Translations under genes and position numbers: made by a program
Notes under the pieces: generated by a model
Told to the model about the DNA's origin: nothing
Databases searched by the model: none
What the model saw: only the letters and a program-made list of their open reading frames with translations
Shown: positions 55,082 through 64,000 of the stretch, in pieces
Layout: each line of letters begins with the position of its first letter
Position numbering within the stretch: position 1 is the stretch's first letter
Source of the DNA: Persicobacter psychrovividus
GTDB taxonomy: Bacteria > Bacteroidota > Bacteroidia > Cytophagales > Cyclobacteriaceae
Direction of reading: 5' to 3'
Length of the DNA: 64,000 bases
Assembly (NCBI RefSeq): GCF_036492425.1
Contig: NZ_AP025292.1
Span: 3,152,250 to 3,216,249 of the forward strand

Positions 55082-58000
55082 ATGATTAGCAGGGAAGAAT
55101 TGCTAAAAAATTACACCGAGGACAGCCTCATACAGCACATACAACTTTACCTCAAAGAAAATGACCGCGCGAATATTGAACTGAAAGGGCTTGTCGGAAG
55201 TACAGACGCCCTGGTTAGTGCTGCGGTAAGTCAGTTATCTGGAGCACCGCAGTTGTTTATTCTACACGATCGGGAAGAGGCTGCCTATTTTCAGAACGAT
55301 CTCCAAAGCATCCTTCCTGCTTCACAGGACATCATGTTGTTTCCTGCCTCCTTCAAAAAGCCGTACCATTCCGAAAATACCGAGAATGCCAACATTTTAT
55401 TGCGTGCAGAAACCCTCAATAAGATTAATGATCAGCAGGCCAAACAACCCATTATTGTAACCTACCCTGAAGCACTTACTGAAAAAGTGATCAGCAAAGA
55501 AAGCCTGGAAGATCATACCTTTCGGTGCAACATTGGCGAAGAGGTGGACGTGGCAACGCTCCGATCGCTGTTGCTTGAATTTGGCTTTGAAATTACCGAT
55601 TTTGTTTACGAAGCGGGGCAGTTTGCAATCCGTGGGGGAATCATTGATGTTTTCTCCTTTGGGAATGAATTGCCTTACCGCCTGGAACTTTTTGGAGATG
55701 AAATCGACAGCATTCGGACCTTCAACCCAGAAACACAGCTTTCGGTAGACAAGGTAGCGTCCGTCAGCTTGATCCCAAATATCAAAAGTAATATTGAGGA
55801 AACAGAACAATGGATTTCCTTACTTTCCTTTTTGCCTCCCGAAACCCTGCTTTGGATCAAAGATTTTGAACTGCTCGAAAATACCCTCGATAATATTTAT
55901 GCACAGGCTCAGGAAATCTATCAGGAAAAAACCGCCGCTGCAGGGGGCACCTCAATACTCACTCCTCCGGAGCAACTGTTCTTGAATTTCACGCAATTTC
56001 AAAAAGAGTTTACCAACTTTTCAGCCATTGAATTCGGCAACCGGTTCAGTCAGTTGGCAGAAAAATCATTCCCTTTTGAAATCAAGCCACAGCCACACTT
56101 CAACAAAGATTTTAACCTGCTTGTCGAAGATCTTTCCAAGCATCACGAACAACACCTCGACTGTGTGTTGGTTGCCGATGTACCCAAACAGATGGATCGG
56201 CTGATCAGCATTCTTGAAGAACTCGCTCCTGCTTTGCCCATTAAGGCTTCTCCGATTGCTTTACGTGCAGGTTTCATCGATACACACCGAAACTTGCTTT
56301 GCTATACCGATCATCAGATTTTCGAAAGGTTCCACCGATACAAGGTCAAGCAAGGGTTCTCTAAATCTAAAGCACTGACCCTCAAAGAACTTCGGAGCCT
56401 GAAAACCGGAGATTACGTAACGCATGTTGATTACGGCGTCGGGCGTTTTGCGGGTCTGGAAAAAGTAGAAGTCAAGGGCCGCTCTCAGGAATCCGTTCGA
56501 TTGATCTACCGTGACAATGACATGCTTTTTGTGGGCATTCACTCCCTCCACAAAATTGCCAAATACACTGGAAAAGAAGGGACCGCCCCCCAAATGAGCA
56601 AATTGGGCTCGTCGGAATGGGAGAAGAAAAAAGCTCGGGTCAAGAAAAAGGTACAGGATATTGCCAAAGACCTGATCGCCCTATATGCCAAAAGAAAAGA
56701 AGTTGAAGGTTATGCCTTCGGCGAGGATTCTTTCATGCAGGCCGAACTCGAATCTTCCTTTATTTATGAAGACACCCCCGACCAGGCCAAAGCTACCGCC
56801 GATGTAAAAAAAGACATGGAGGCCGTTTACCCTATGGACAGGCTCGTTTGCGGTGATGTAGGCTTCGGTAAAACGGAGGTCGCGATCCGTGCCGCTTTCA
56901 AGGCTGTTGCCGATGGAAAGCAAGTCGCCGTATTGGTACCGACCACCATTTTGGCGATGCAGCACCACAAGACCTTCGTTGAGCGATTGGGTAACCTGCC
57001 CGTGCGGGTGGATTACATCAACAGGTTTCGTACCACTAAGCAGATCAAGGAAACACTTGCTGACCTTAAAGAGGGCAAGGTGGACATCCTTATCGGCACC
57101 CACCGCATCGTTAATAAAGATGTTGAATTTAAAGACATCGGCTTGCTGATTATTGACGAAGAGCAAAAATTTGGCGTGAAGGTCAAAGACAAGCTCAAAC
57201 AGTTCCGTGTGAATGTTGATGTGCTGACCCTGACTGCCACACCTATTCCGAGAACTTTGCATTTCTCACTGATGGGCGCCCGGGACCTGAGTGTTATCGG
57301 AACACCTCCACCCAACCGTCAACCAGTAACCACAGAAATACATACCTTCAACGACCGCGTTATTCGTGATGCTGTAGATTTTGAATTGCGTCGTGGTGGC
57401 CAGGTATTCTTTGTTCATAATCGGGTGGGGGATATCGAGGCCATAGCGGGACTCATTCAAAGGCTTGTGCCAGACGCGCGCATCAGCATTGCTCACGGGC
57501 AAATGGAGGGGGTGAAACTCGAAAAAATCATGACCGCCTTTGTTGAAGGTGAAAAAGACGTCCTGATCTCTACCAACATCATTGAATCCGGCCTGGACAT
57601 TCCCAACGCCAACACCATCATCATCAATCAAGCACACATGTTTGGCCTTTCTGACTTACACCAAATGCGGGGAAGGGTTGGCCGATCAAATAAAAAAGCG
57701 TTTTGTTTCTTACTTTCTCCGCCAACAAGTACACTAACCGCTGAGGCACGTAAGAGATTAAGCACTTTAGAAGAATTTACAGACTTAGGCGATGGGTTTA
57801 AAGTTGCTATGCGTGATTTGGATATTCGTGGTGCGGGGAACCTGCTCGGGGCCGAACAAAGTGGTTTCATCACCGATCTCGGCTTTGAGCTTTATCATAA
57901 AATTCTCGACGAGGCAGTGAATGAGCTTAAGCAAGCACCCGAATATAAAGGGCTCTTTGCCGACCAGCCCACACAGGCCCAAAAGCCCGCGAAAGAGTGC

Positions 58001-58441
58001 ATCCTTGAAACTGATCTTGAGATCATTATTCCTGAGCAATATATTGCCAATACAGCCGAAAGACTCAATATTTACAGTCAGCTGGACAAGCTGCCTTCGG
58101 AACAACTTTCGGAATATGTAACTAACCTCACTGACCGTTTTGGACCACTTCCCGATGCCGTGGCATCATTGATCCAAGCGGTAAAACTCCGTGACCACGC
58201 ACAATCATTGGGCTTTGAAAAACTGATCGTTAAAAATCATAAAATGAAAGCCTACCTCGTTGGACAGGAAAATCAGGAGTACTTCCAGTCAGAGCTCTTT
58301 GGGGCAATCTTGGCCTATGTTGGTCAGCACCCAAAACAATGTCAGATTAAAGAAATAAAAGAAAAATTATTGGTCAGCTTTGAACCTATTGAGAGCATAG
58401 AGGCTGCGTATAACACTATGAAAGCAATTTTTTGCCCCTAA
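55082..58441 (+). CDS. mfd: Transcription-repair coupling factor Mfd
   Basis: 1119 residues from the ATG at 55082; the GTG 14 codons earlier lies in the repeat. Removes stalled RNA polymerase and recruits nucleotide excision repair. UvrB-like N-terminal part (LFILHDREEAAYF, VFSFGNELPYRLELFGDEID as separate blocks), CarD-like RNA polymerase-binding domain near 435-500 (THVDYGVGRFAGLE), then the RecG-like translocase (GDVGFGKTEVA, IIDEEQKFG, ATPIPRTL, GRVGRSNKKAF) and the TRCF C-terminal domain. Confidence 0.97.
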   Translation: MISREELLKNYTEDSLIQHIQLYLKENDRANIELKGLVGSTDALVSAAVSQLSGAPQLFILHDREEAAYFQNDLQSILPASQDIMLFPASFKKPYHSENTENANILLRAETLNKINDQQAKQPIIVTYPEALTEKVISKESLEDHTFRCNIGEEVDVATLRSLLLEFGFEITDFVYEAGQFAIRGGIIDVFSFGNELPYRLELFGDEIDSIRTFNPETQLSVDKVASVSLIPNIKSNIEETEQWISLLSFLPPETLLWIKDFELLENTLDNIYAQAQEIYQEKTAAAGGTSILTPPEQLFLNFTQFQKEFTNFSAIEFGNRFSQLAEKSFPFEIKPQPHFNKDFNLLVEDLSKHHEQHLDCVLVADVPKQMDRLISILEELAPALPIKASPIALRAGFIDTHRNLLCYTDHQIFERFHRYKVKQGFSKSKALTLKELRSLKTGDYVTHVDYGVGRFAGLEKVEVKGRSQESVRLIYRDNDMLFVGIHSLHKIAKYTGKEGTAPQMSKLGSSEWEKKKARVKKKVQDIAKDLIALYAKRKEVEGYAFGEDSFMQAELESSFIYEDTPDQAKATADVKKDMEAVYPMDRLVCGDVGFGKTEVAIRAAFKAVADGKQVAVLVPTTILAMQHHKTFVERLGNLPVRVDYINRFRTTKQIKETLADLKEGKVDILIGTHRIVNKDVEFKDIGLLIIDEEQKFGVKVKDKLKQFRVNVDVLTLTATPIPRTLHFSLMGARDLSVIGTPPPNRQPVTTEIHTFNDRVIRDAVDFELRRGGQVFFVHNRVGDIEAIAGLIQRLVPDARISIAHGQMEGVKLEKIMTAFVEGEKDVLISTNIIESGLDIPNANTIIINQAHMFGLSDLHQMRGRVGRSNKKAFCFLLSPPTSTLTAEARKRLSTLEEFTDLGDGFKVAMRDLDIRGAGNLLGAEQSGFITDLGFELYHKILDEAVNELKQAPEYKGLFADQPTQAQKPAKECILETDLEIIIPEQYIANTAERLNIYSQLDKLPSEQLSEYVTNLTDRFGPLPDAVASLIQAVKLRDHAQSLGFEKLIVKNHKMKAYLVGQENQEYFQSELFGAILAYVGQHPKQCQIKEIKEKLLVSFEPIESIEAAYNTMKAIFCP

Positions 58442-58544
58442 AATTTAAATAACATATTAATATTATAACAGTTTCATTAATAATAAATTGATTATTGCTA
58501 ACTTACGCCCCGATAGAAATATTATAAGTGGATAACTTACTTGG

Positions 58545-58576
58545 TTTGTTAACAAAATTCCTTATAATTATATTAG
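58545..58576 (+). promoter_or_regulatory. Predicted gldJ promoter
   Basis: TTTG at 58545-58548, 20 bases, then TATATTAG at 58569-58576 (one base off TAnnTTTG). Leader about 25-30 bases. Confidence 0.5.
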
Positions 58577-58607
58577 CAATCTATCATGCGAAGATCAAAA
58601 ACAGGTT

Positions 58608-59801
58608 ATGAAAAATTTTGTGTCAATCTTTAGTGGTGTGGCATGTGCAGTGGTACTCGCTTTTTTGTGTGTCAGCTGTAATACCAGCACTCAACCTACC
58701 GCTTCCAGTCCTGGAAGAATTTCCACAGCTACGGGCTTGGAATATAATGACGACGACGGTTTCAAAGTGAACGATTTCCGTGGTCAGCCAGATGGTCCAA
58801 ACTTAGTCTTTATCGAAGGAGGCCGAACTGTACTGGGCTCTTTTGAGGAAGATGTAATGAACTCTCGGGACAACCTTGAGCGAACCGTTACTGTGGCTTC
58901 CTTTTATATGGATGAAACCGAGATCGCCAATATTCACTGGTTGGAATATACGCACTTTGTGAATCAGGATTCCTCTCAGGAATTTTATCGTTCTGCCTTA
59001 CCGGATACTACCGTTTGGGCAAAGCGTTTAGCTTATAATGATTCTTATGTGAATCACTATTTCCGTTACCCTGGTTTCCGTTTCTTCCCTGTTGTGGGAA
59101 TTAACTGGGAGCAAGCAATGGATTACTGTACTTGGAGAACGGCGATTGTCAATTACAAATTGGCAGAAGATGCTGGGGAAGACCTACCTGAAGGTGGTGG
59201 TCGTATTCCTTTGGAGTCGGGTGTTGTATTGCCTGATTACCGACTACCTACAGAAGCAGAGTGGGAATATGCCGCTCAAGCTTTGATTGGTACACAGTGG
59301 ATGGATGAAAACAACACACACCGCCGTCAGTACCCTTGGGATGGTCACGCTGTTCGTAATCCTTACGGAAAACAAATGGGACAGATCTTGGCCAACTTCA
59401 AAAGAGGTCGTGGCGATTATGCAGGTATCGCGGGTAAGCTAAATGATGGCGCCATGATTACCGCTTCAATTTACGATTACCCACCGAATGATTTCGGTCT
59501 GTACAATATGGCAGGTAATGTTAACGAATGGGTATTGGATGTTTATCGTCCACTTTCTTACCAGGATATGGAAGATTTGAACCCTGTTCGTCGTGATGGA
59601 TTCTTGGATGATGAGAAAAAATACGACTATGCTAATGCCAACTCTTTAATCTCTGACCATACCCGTGTATACAAGGGTGGTTCTTGGGCTGATGTTGCCT
59701 ATTGGTTGAACCCTGGTACGCGCCGTTATTTAGAGCAAGATTCAGCAACTGCTACAATCGGTTTCCGTTGTGCAATGATCAGAGCTGGTTCTAACTACTA
59801 A
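58608..59801 (+). CDS. gldJ: Gliding motility lipoprotein GldJ-like (FGE-sulfatase fold)
   Basis: 397 residues. Lipoprotein signal with LCVSC (Cys24). A short disordered Ser/Thr-rich linker, then an FGE-sulfatase domain (about 60-395): VFIEGGRTVLGS, DETEIANIHWLEY, YRLPTEAEWEYAA, FGLYNMAGNVNEWV, ending VYKGGSWADVAYW and TIGFRCAM. Cys for oxidation to formylglycine chemistry are not conserved, as in GldJ/GldK. In Bacteroidota these lipoproteins are needed for gliding or type IX secretion. No other gld gene adjoins, so GldJ versus GldK is judged by the N-terminal YNDDDGF/FRGQ region. Confidence 0.75.
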   Translation: MKNFVSIFSGVACAVVLAFLCVSCNTSTQPTASSPGRISTATGLEYNDDDGFKVNDFRGQPDGPNLVFIEGGRTVLGSFEEDVMNSRDNLERTVTVASFYMDETEIANIHWLEYTHFVNQDSSQEFYRSALPDTTVWAKRLAYNDSYVNHYFRYPGFRFFPVVGINWEQAMDYCTWRTAIVNYKLAEDAGEDLPEGGGRIPLESGVVLPDYRLPTEAEWEYAAQALIGTQWMDENNTHRRQYPWDGHAVRNPYGKQMGQILANFKRGRGDYAGIAGKLNDGAMITASIYDYPPNDFGLYNMAGNVNEWVLDVYRPLSYQDMEDLNPVRRDGFLDDEKKYDYANANSLISDHTRVYKGGSWADVAYWLNPGTRRYLEQDSATATIGFRCAMIRAGSNY

Positions 59802-59824
59802 TTTCAGCAGATAAAAAAATACTT

Positions 59825-59852
59825 AGAGGTGCCTCGTGCACCTCTTTTTTTT
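59825..59852 (+). terminator. Terminator after gldJ
   Basis: Stem AGAGGTGC / GCACCTCT, loop CTCGT, T8 tail. Confidence 0.9.
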
Positions 59853-59862
59853 GCCCTGAACT

Positions 59863-60540
59863 TTAAGCCATCGCCAATACGGCAACACTAATCTTAATTT
59901 CTGGATATGCTTCAATCAGCAAAATAATGATGGCCTCAAGCGTAGCTCCTGTGGTCAGCACATCATCCAGCAGTAGAACGGACTTTCCATTCAGATTCAG
60001 CTTTGGATTCACCTGAAAAACTGACCGAACATTCTTTCGGCGTTGTTCAATATTCTTTCGGGTCTGGGAAGTATTGTGCTTTACCTTTTTTACCACTTGT
60101 CCGTGAATAGGTATCGCCGTTACAGCCGAAACCCCCTGAGCAATAATTTCCGATTGATTATAGCCCCGTTGTTTTTTCTTTTTCCAATGAATGGGAACCG
60201 CTACAATATAATCCACCTTAAGTCCCCGGTCCTGAAACTGCCCTCCGAGTCGAGTACCCATCAGCCTACCTATTTCTGGGTACCCGTAATATTTCAAATG
60301 GTGAATCAGCTTTTGAACTTTGGCAGATTTTAGATAAGTATAAGCGATATCAAGAGACTGTACCTGAGGGTAGGCTCCAAAAATACGCGCACGCTCCGCC
60401 TCCAGGGGAACCATACTTTTTCCAAGGTCCATTTGGCAGTCAATACACACAAACATATTTTCATGAGGTATAAATCTGTCACAACACAGACAGTATCGAG
60501 GAAAAAAGAGCTGTATCAGTCCATTAAAGAGGTTCTTCAT
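59863..60540 (-). CDS. comF: ComF-family phosphoribosyltransferase-like protein
   Basis: 225 residues from the Met at 60540 (MKNLFNG). Zinc-finger N-terminus (RYCLCCDRF, VCIDCQ), then the PRT fold (VAVPIHWKKKKQRGYNQSE, SVLLLDDVLTTGATLEA). ComF helps natural transformation in some bacteria by an unknown mechanism. Its gene is convergent with gldJ and divergent from the AhpD-like gene. Confidence 0.88.
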   Translation of the reverse strand: MKNLFNGLIQLFFPRYCLCCDRFIPHENMFVCIDCQMDLGKSMVPLEAERARIFGAYPQVQSLDIAYTYLKSAKVQKLIHHLKYYGYPEIGRLMGTRLGGQFQDRGLKVDYIVAVPIHWKKKKQRGYNQSEIIAQGVSAVTAIPIHGQVVKKVKHNTSQTRKNIEQRRKNVRSVFQVNPKLNLNGKSVLLLDDVLTTGATLEAIIILLIEAYPEIKISVAVLAMA

Positions 60541-60636
60541 ATCGTTTCTGCTTACCTTGAGCATTCACGAATTTAGCGCTTCCCCATAATAATATTAAGC
60601 GTATGGTGAGGGGAAACATTTCAGCAATCATCATCT

Positions 60637-60669
60637 TTTGCATTCTTTATATTCAATTTCTTACCTTTG
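60637..60669 (+). promoter_or_regulatory. Predicted promoter of the AhpD-like / xth operon
   Basis: TTTG at 60637-60640, 21 bases, then TACCTTTG at 60662-60669, exact consensus. The chosen ATG is at 60690, about 15 bases from the expected transcript start. Confidence 0.65.
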
Positions 60670-60689
60670 CCAATCACAATCAAAATCCT

Positions 60690-61037
60690 ATGAACGAAAT
60701 AGAAAAATTCAACCAATATCGCGGCGAGATGAATGAAAAAATCTTGGGCGCAAATAATAAAATTATCAAGCGTATTTTTAATTTAGACACCAATACCTTC
60801 GCTGAAGGTGCGCTTGATGTAAAAACCAAAGAAATGATCGGCCTGGCATGCTCCATGGTGCTGCGCTGTGAAGACTGTATTAAATATCACCTTGAAACTG
60901 TTCACAAACTTGGCGTGAACAAAGAAGAGGTGTTTGAAATTTTTTCTATCGCCAACCTGATTGGTGGTACCATCGTGATCCCTGAACTGCGCCGTGCGGT
61001 AGAGTACTGGGAATTGCTTGAAAACCAAGACCAATGA
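60690..61037 (+). CDS. AhpD-like carboxymuconolactone decarboxylase family protein
   Basis: 115 residues from the ATG at 60690; a longer reading from 60603 runs through the promoter and was rejected. AhpD/CMD fold, with the redox pair CEDCIKYH (CxxC then His) near residue 56, typical of peroxidase-type members, and GGTIVIPELRRA at the end. Its stop overlaps the next start (ATGA). Confidence 0.82.
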   Translation: MNEIEKFNQYRGEMNEKILGANNKIIKRIFNLDTNTFAEGALDVKTKEMIGLACSMVLRCEDCIKYHLETVHKLGVNKEEVFEIFSIANLIGGTIVIPELRRAVEYWELLENQDQ

Positions 61038-61408
61038 TAAAAAAAGACCTTGACCTTGCCCGTGCCTGGGCAAAACTCCTTTCTGAGTTGAAAAGCAGGC
61101 TTGATGTCCGCCCAAAAGACCTCAATGGAGTGCTGTTGCTTATTGGTGTACAGGAGCTTGGCAAAGGCTTTGCCCGATTTACCAAAGAAGAAAAGCAAGA
61201 CCTGATGCACATTGCCATTTGTAAGGTGCTGAGCTTTTCGGACTATTACATTTTGGAAAGTATCGATCAGGATGGGTGGCCACATTGGAAAGTGAATAAA
61301 CCTTTGCCACAATTTGACCTCCTTGAACAGGAAAAATTACTAAAAATGCACATCATTGAGTATTTTGAAAAAGAACTCGATTTTGACTTAAATCCTCCAC
61401 AAATTTGA
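61034..61408 (+). CDS. Conserved small protein, unknown
   Basis: 124 residues, overlapping the AhpD-like gene by 4 bases and followed by xth after 10 bp. Soluble, with no signal peptide. Helical start and a Trp/Pro segment (DGWPHWKVNKPLP) near 88. Family not recognised. The tight packing suggests translation coupled to its neighbours. Confidence 0.6.
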   Translation: MIKKDLDLARAWAKLLSELKSRLDVRPKDLNGVLLLIGVQELGKGFARFTKEEKQDLMHIAICKVLSFSDYYILESIDQDGWPHWKVNKPLPQFDLLEQEKLLKMHIIEYFEKELDFDLNPPQI

Positions 61409-61418
61409 TTAATTTCTG

Positions 61419-62180
61419 ATGAAGATAATTTCATACAATATCAACGGTATCCGTGCTGCCATAAAGAAGGGCTTCAATGACTGGCTGGCTGACGAACTGC
61501 CTGATGTGCTTTGCCTGCAGGAGGTGAAAGCTGAACAGGAACAAGTTGATACCACACCCTGGTCAGCACTCGGATATGAGGTCTACTGGATGTCGGCACA
61601 GAAAAAAGGGTACAGTGGCGTGGCCATCCTTACAAAGGTAACCCCTAAGCATGTGGAGTATGGCTGTGGTATTGAAAAATATGACAATGAAGGCCGCGTT
61701 ATTCGTGTAGATTTTGAGCACTGCTCGGTAATCAATACCTATATGCCTTCAGGTTCAAGTGGCGATCTTCGCCAGGCGTTCAAAATGGAATGGCTGGCTG
61801 ACTTTCAGCAATACACTGATGAGCTCAAAAAAACGTTACCTCACCTGATTATTTGTGGGGATTACAATATCTGCCATACCTCAATAGATATTCATAACCC
61901 TGAAAAAAATAAAAAAACTTCTGGTTTCTTACCTGAAGAAAGAGAATGGGTGACTAAATTTATTGAAAGTGGTTTCGTTGATAGTTTCAGGGCTTTCCAA
62001 CCTGAACCTCACCATTATTCGTGGTGGAGTTACAGAGCGGCTTCCCGAGAGAGAAACAAAGGTTGGCGAATTGATTATCTTATGGTTGCCACACCTTTGA
62101 AAGACCGAATGAAAGATGGCAAGATTCTACCAGAGGTGAAGCACTCAGATCATTGCCCTGTGTATTTAGAAATAGAATAA
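61419..62180 (+). CDS. xth: Exodeoxyribonuclease III
   Basis: 253 residues. Main AP endonuclease and 3'-5' exonuclease of base excision repair. Motifs: NGIRAAIKKG, LCLQEVKAE (metal Glu), GDYNICHT (Asp-Asn), YSWWSYR, WRIDYLM, and HSDHCPV (Asp-His). Lies in an operon with an AhpD-like protein and an unknown protein upstream, and a solute-binding lipoprotein 18 bp downstream. Confidence 0.95.
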   Translation: MKIISYNINGIRAAIKKGFNDWLADELPDVLCLQEVKAEQEQVDTTPWSALGYEVYWMSAQKKGYSGVAILTKVTPKHVEYGCGIEKYDNEGRVIRVDFEHCSVINTYMPSGSSGDLRQAFKMEWLADFQQYTDELKKTLPHLIICGDYNICHTSIDIHNPEKNKKTSGFLPEEREWVTKFIESGFVDSFRAFQPEPHHYSWWSYRAASRERNKGWRIDYLMVATPLKDRMKDGKILPEVKHSDHCPVYLEIE

Positions 62181-62198
62181 GAAAACTAACCCTACATC

Positions 62199-63980
62199 AT
62201 GAATATTTGCAAGAGCATCATTTTACCGCTGTTGAGCCTTTTACTGCTGACTGCCTGTGGCATTGGGCAGGAAGGTCAAAATGACGAAATGAGCCACCAC
62301 ATAGAAGCGAAAGGTGGGCGAAATTACGGGGGGGTATTTCGTTTGAACGAAACCGAAAATATCAAAACCCTTTTTCCTCCTTCAATTACCGACGCCTATT
62401 CTTACCGTGTTGCAAATCCAATTTTTGAAGGGTTGTTTACTTTCGATCAAAGTGATATTTCCAATATTAAACCGCTGTTGGTTGATCACTATGAGTTGAG
62501 TGATGACCGTACCGTTTATACCTTCCACCTGAAGCAAGGGGTGTTTTTCCACGACGACCCTTGTTTTGGAGGTAAAGGCCGCGAACTCGTTGCTGAAGAT
62601 GTTCGCTATTGCCTGACTCAGCTATGTACACAGAACCTGCAGAATAAAAACTTTGCCGCCTTTAAAGACATGATTCTCGGTGCCAAAGAATATTATGCCG
62701 CTTCTGCCAATGGTCAAAAACCAAACCAGCCACTCGAAGGGGTGAATGTATTGAACAAATATACCGTTCAGGTAACACTTCAAAAGCCAAATGCCCTGTT
62801 TATGGTGGCTTTGGCAAGGCCAGCCGCTTATATCTACCCACATGAAGCGGTTGAAAAATATGGCCTGGATGTACGCACTCACCCTGTGGGGACAGGCCCG
62901 TTTTTCCTGAGCAATATTGATGAAGACGTATCGGTCATTCTGAAAAAGAACCTTCATTATCATCGTAACGATCAGTTCGGTAACCCATTGCCTTTTCTCG
63001 ATGCGCTCTCAATGTCTTTTATCAAAGACAAAAAAACAGAGTTACTGGAGTTTAAAAAAGGCAAACTCGATATGGTTTACCGACTGCCTACAGAATACAT
63101 TATTGAGATCCTTGAAGAAGCAGCGCAAAAAGGGATGAATGTACCACAGGATTATGTTTTACAACGTGTACCTGAAATGATTTCCCAGTACCTGACTTTC
63201 AGAAATGATCAGGGTGTTTTCAAAGATATCAATGTTCGCAAAGCCATCAATTTTGCCATTGACCGCCACCGTATTTTAGATTTTGTACTTAATGGGGAAG
63301 GCTACGCACCTGCCGAGCACGGTGTAACTCCTCCAGTATTTAAAAACTACAAAATCAATAATATCAATGGTTTTACACTGAATTTGGATTCTGCACAATA
63401 CTATTTGCAAAAGGCAGGTTACAATCGGAAAAACCCATTTCCAACCATTAAAATTATGCTGAATGCCGAAGGCGATCGGAATACTTTCGTGGCGCTGGAA
63501 ATTCAAAAGGAGCTGAAAGATCATTTAAATATCAATCTCGAACTGCAAATTTTGCCTTTCTCCCAATTGTTGGAAAAAAGCTTCAGTGGGGATTTTAGTC
63601 TCGTTCGAACTGCCTGGTTGGCGGATTACCCGAGCCCAGAAAACTTCCTTTGGCAGTTTTATGGTGACCATGTCCCTGACAGTCCAAACGCACAGTCGGT
63701 CCCAAATATTGGCCGATTTAAAGATAAAAAATATGACGCTTTGTTCGATCAGGCCATTAATGCCAGCTCTATCGACGAAGCCAACAAATACTTTAAAAAA
63801 GCGGAGAACTACCTCATGACCCAAGCCCCGATTGTTCCCCTATGGTACGATGAAGGCTACCGACTGGTAAAAACCGAAGTCGAAAACTTCCCGAACAACC
63901 CCATGCAGTTTCGGGATTTTAGTGAAGTATATTTTAAACCACATACCGATCAACAGATTTCTGCCGTTCAGGAGCATTAA
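62199..63980 (+). CDS. Oligopeptide/nickel-type ABC solute-binding lipoprotein (SBP family 5)
   Basis: 593 residues. Lipobox LLTAC (Cys20). Two-lobe SBP_bac_5 fold: NIKTLFPPSITDAYSYR, IFEGLFTFD, YTFHLKQGVFFHDDP, VGTGPFFLS, VRKAINFAIDRHRIL, with the peptide-binding DYPSPENFLWQFYG near residue 475. No permease or ATPase genes are within the window. Probably captures peptides. Stop is 21 bases from the window end. Confidence 0.88.
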   Translation: MNICKSIILPLLSLLLLTACGIGQEGQNDEMSHHIEAKGGRNYGGVFRLNETENIKTLFPPSITDAYSYRVANPIFEGLFTFDQSDISNIKPLLVDHYELSDDRTVYTFHLKQGVFFHDDPCFGGKGRELVAEDVRYCLTQLCTQNLQNKNFAAFKDMILGAKEYYAASANGQKPNQPLEGVNVLNKYTVQVTLQKPNALFMVALARPAAYIYPHEAVEKYGLDVRTHPVGTGPFFLSNIDEDVSVILKKNLHYHRNDQFGNPLPFLDALSMSFIKDKKTELLEFKKGKLDMVYRLPTEYIIEILEEAAQKGMNVPQDYVLQRVPEMISQYLTFRNDQGVFKDINVRKAINFAIDRHRILDFVLNGEGYAPAEHGVTPPVFKNYKINNINGFTLNLDSAQYYLQKAGYNRKNPFPTIKIMLNAEGDRNTFVALEIQKELKDHLNINLELQILPFSQLLEKSFSGDFSLVRTAWLADYPSPENFLWQFYGDHVPDSPNAQSVPNIGRFKDKKYDALFDQAINASSIDEANKYFKKAENYLMTQAPIVPLWYDEGYRLVKTEVENFPNNPMQFRDFSEVYFKPHTDQQISAVQEH

Positions 63981-64000
63981 TTGCTCCCTATTTTATGATT

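Noticed and set aside
54894..55085. Plus-strand 63-residue frame before mfd
   Set aside because: Falls inside repeat copy D and ends in the mfd start; probably chance.
1..64000. CRISPR array, prophage, toxin-antitoxin or restriction system
   Set aside because: No regularly spaced repeats, phage structural genes, methylase/endonuclease pairs or small overlapping toxin-antitoxin pairs were found on either strand.

Overview
This window looks like chromosome from a free-living member of the Bacteroidota, probably Cytophagales-like. The evidence is: a Bacteroidota-type RNA polymerase omega subunit; the bamD-rpoZ-coaBC-porD-recN gene order; type IX secretion (T9SS) and gliding proteins (a GldJ-like lipoprotein, PorD, proteins with C-terminal sorting domains); many lipoproteins; and promoters of the TTTG/TAnnTTTG type rather than sigma70 boxes. 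Base composition is moderate, with AT-rich spacers. Genus-level placement is inference.

Layout. 1-4140: radA (cut by the window edge), glmS and a DEDDh exonuclease. 4360-9851: two secreted SGNH-type carbohydrate esterases, a small membrane protein and an MDR oxidoreductase. 10335-12556: the rpsP-rimM-trmD-rplS translation operon on the minus strand, then cysteine synthase. 14202-16482: a compact DinB / NRDE / ATP-grasp operon of unknown purpose. 16635-18191: a complete IS1634-like insertion sequence. 18328-24555: two paralogous lipoproteins, a cystathionine gamma-synthase-type enzyme, a Fur-family regulator, RecQ and a SpoU-type RNA methylase. 24556-25088: a nest of palindromic repeats. 25089-30887: a porin, two tandem TlpA-like thioredoxin lipoproteins, a membrane protein, RidA and a small lipoprotein. 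31006-43158: MscS, a T9SS cargo protein, bamD-rpoZ-coaBC-porD-recN, an M14 peptidase, a lipoprotein and an FeS-type photolyase. 43159-50086: a tRNA-like RNA candidate, lysA, small proteins, a nuclease/phosphatase and a DUF3352-like protein. 50081-63980: a radical SAM protein, two OmpA-module proteins, an LEA14-like lipoprotein, mfd, gldJ, comF, an AhpD-like protein, a small conserved protein, exonuclease III and an oligopeptide-type solute-binding protein.

Most of the window is housekeeping. DNA repair genes are frequent (radA, recQ, recN, mfd, xth, photolyase). Envelope biogenesis is well represented (BamD, PorD, GldJ, OmpA proteins). No CRISPR array, rRNA operon, canonical tRNA, prophage or obvious defence island is visible.

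The points most worth a second look are: (1) a minus-strand tRNA-like fold at 43182-43287, followed by an oriented terminator that lies inside the end of the photolyase gene; (2) a 79-bp block that is identical downstream of two otherwise diverged TlpA-like paralogues; (3) a family of small intergenic elements with GGGGCTGTTGCATAA-type ends; (4) a nested palindromic insertion at 24650-24917 flanked by an 11-bp direct repeat; and (5) the DinB/NRDE/ATP-grasp operon.
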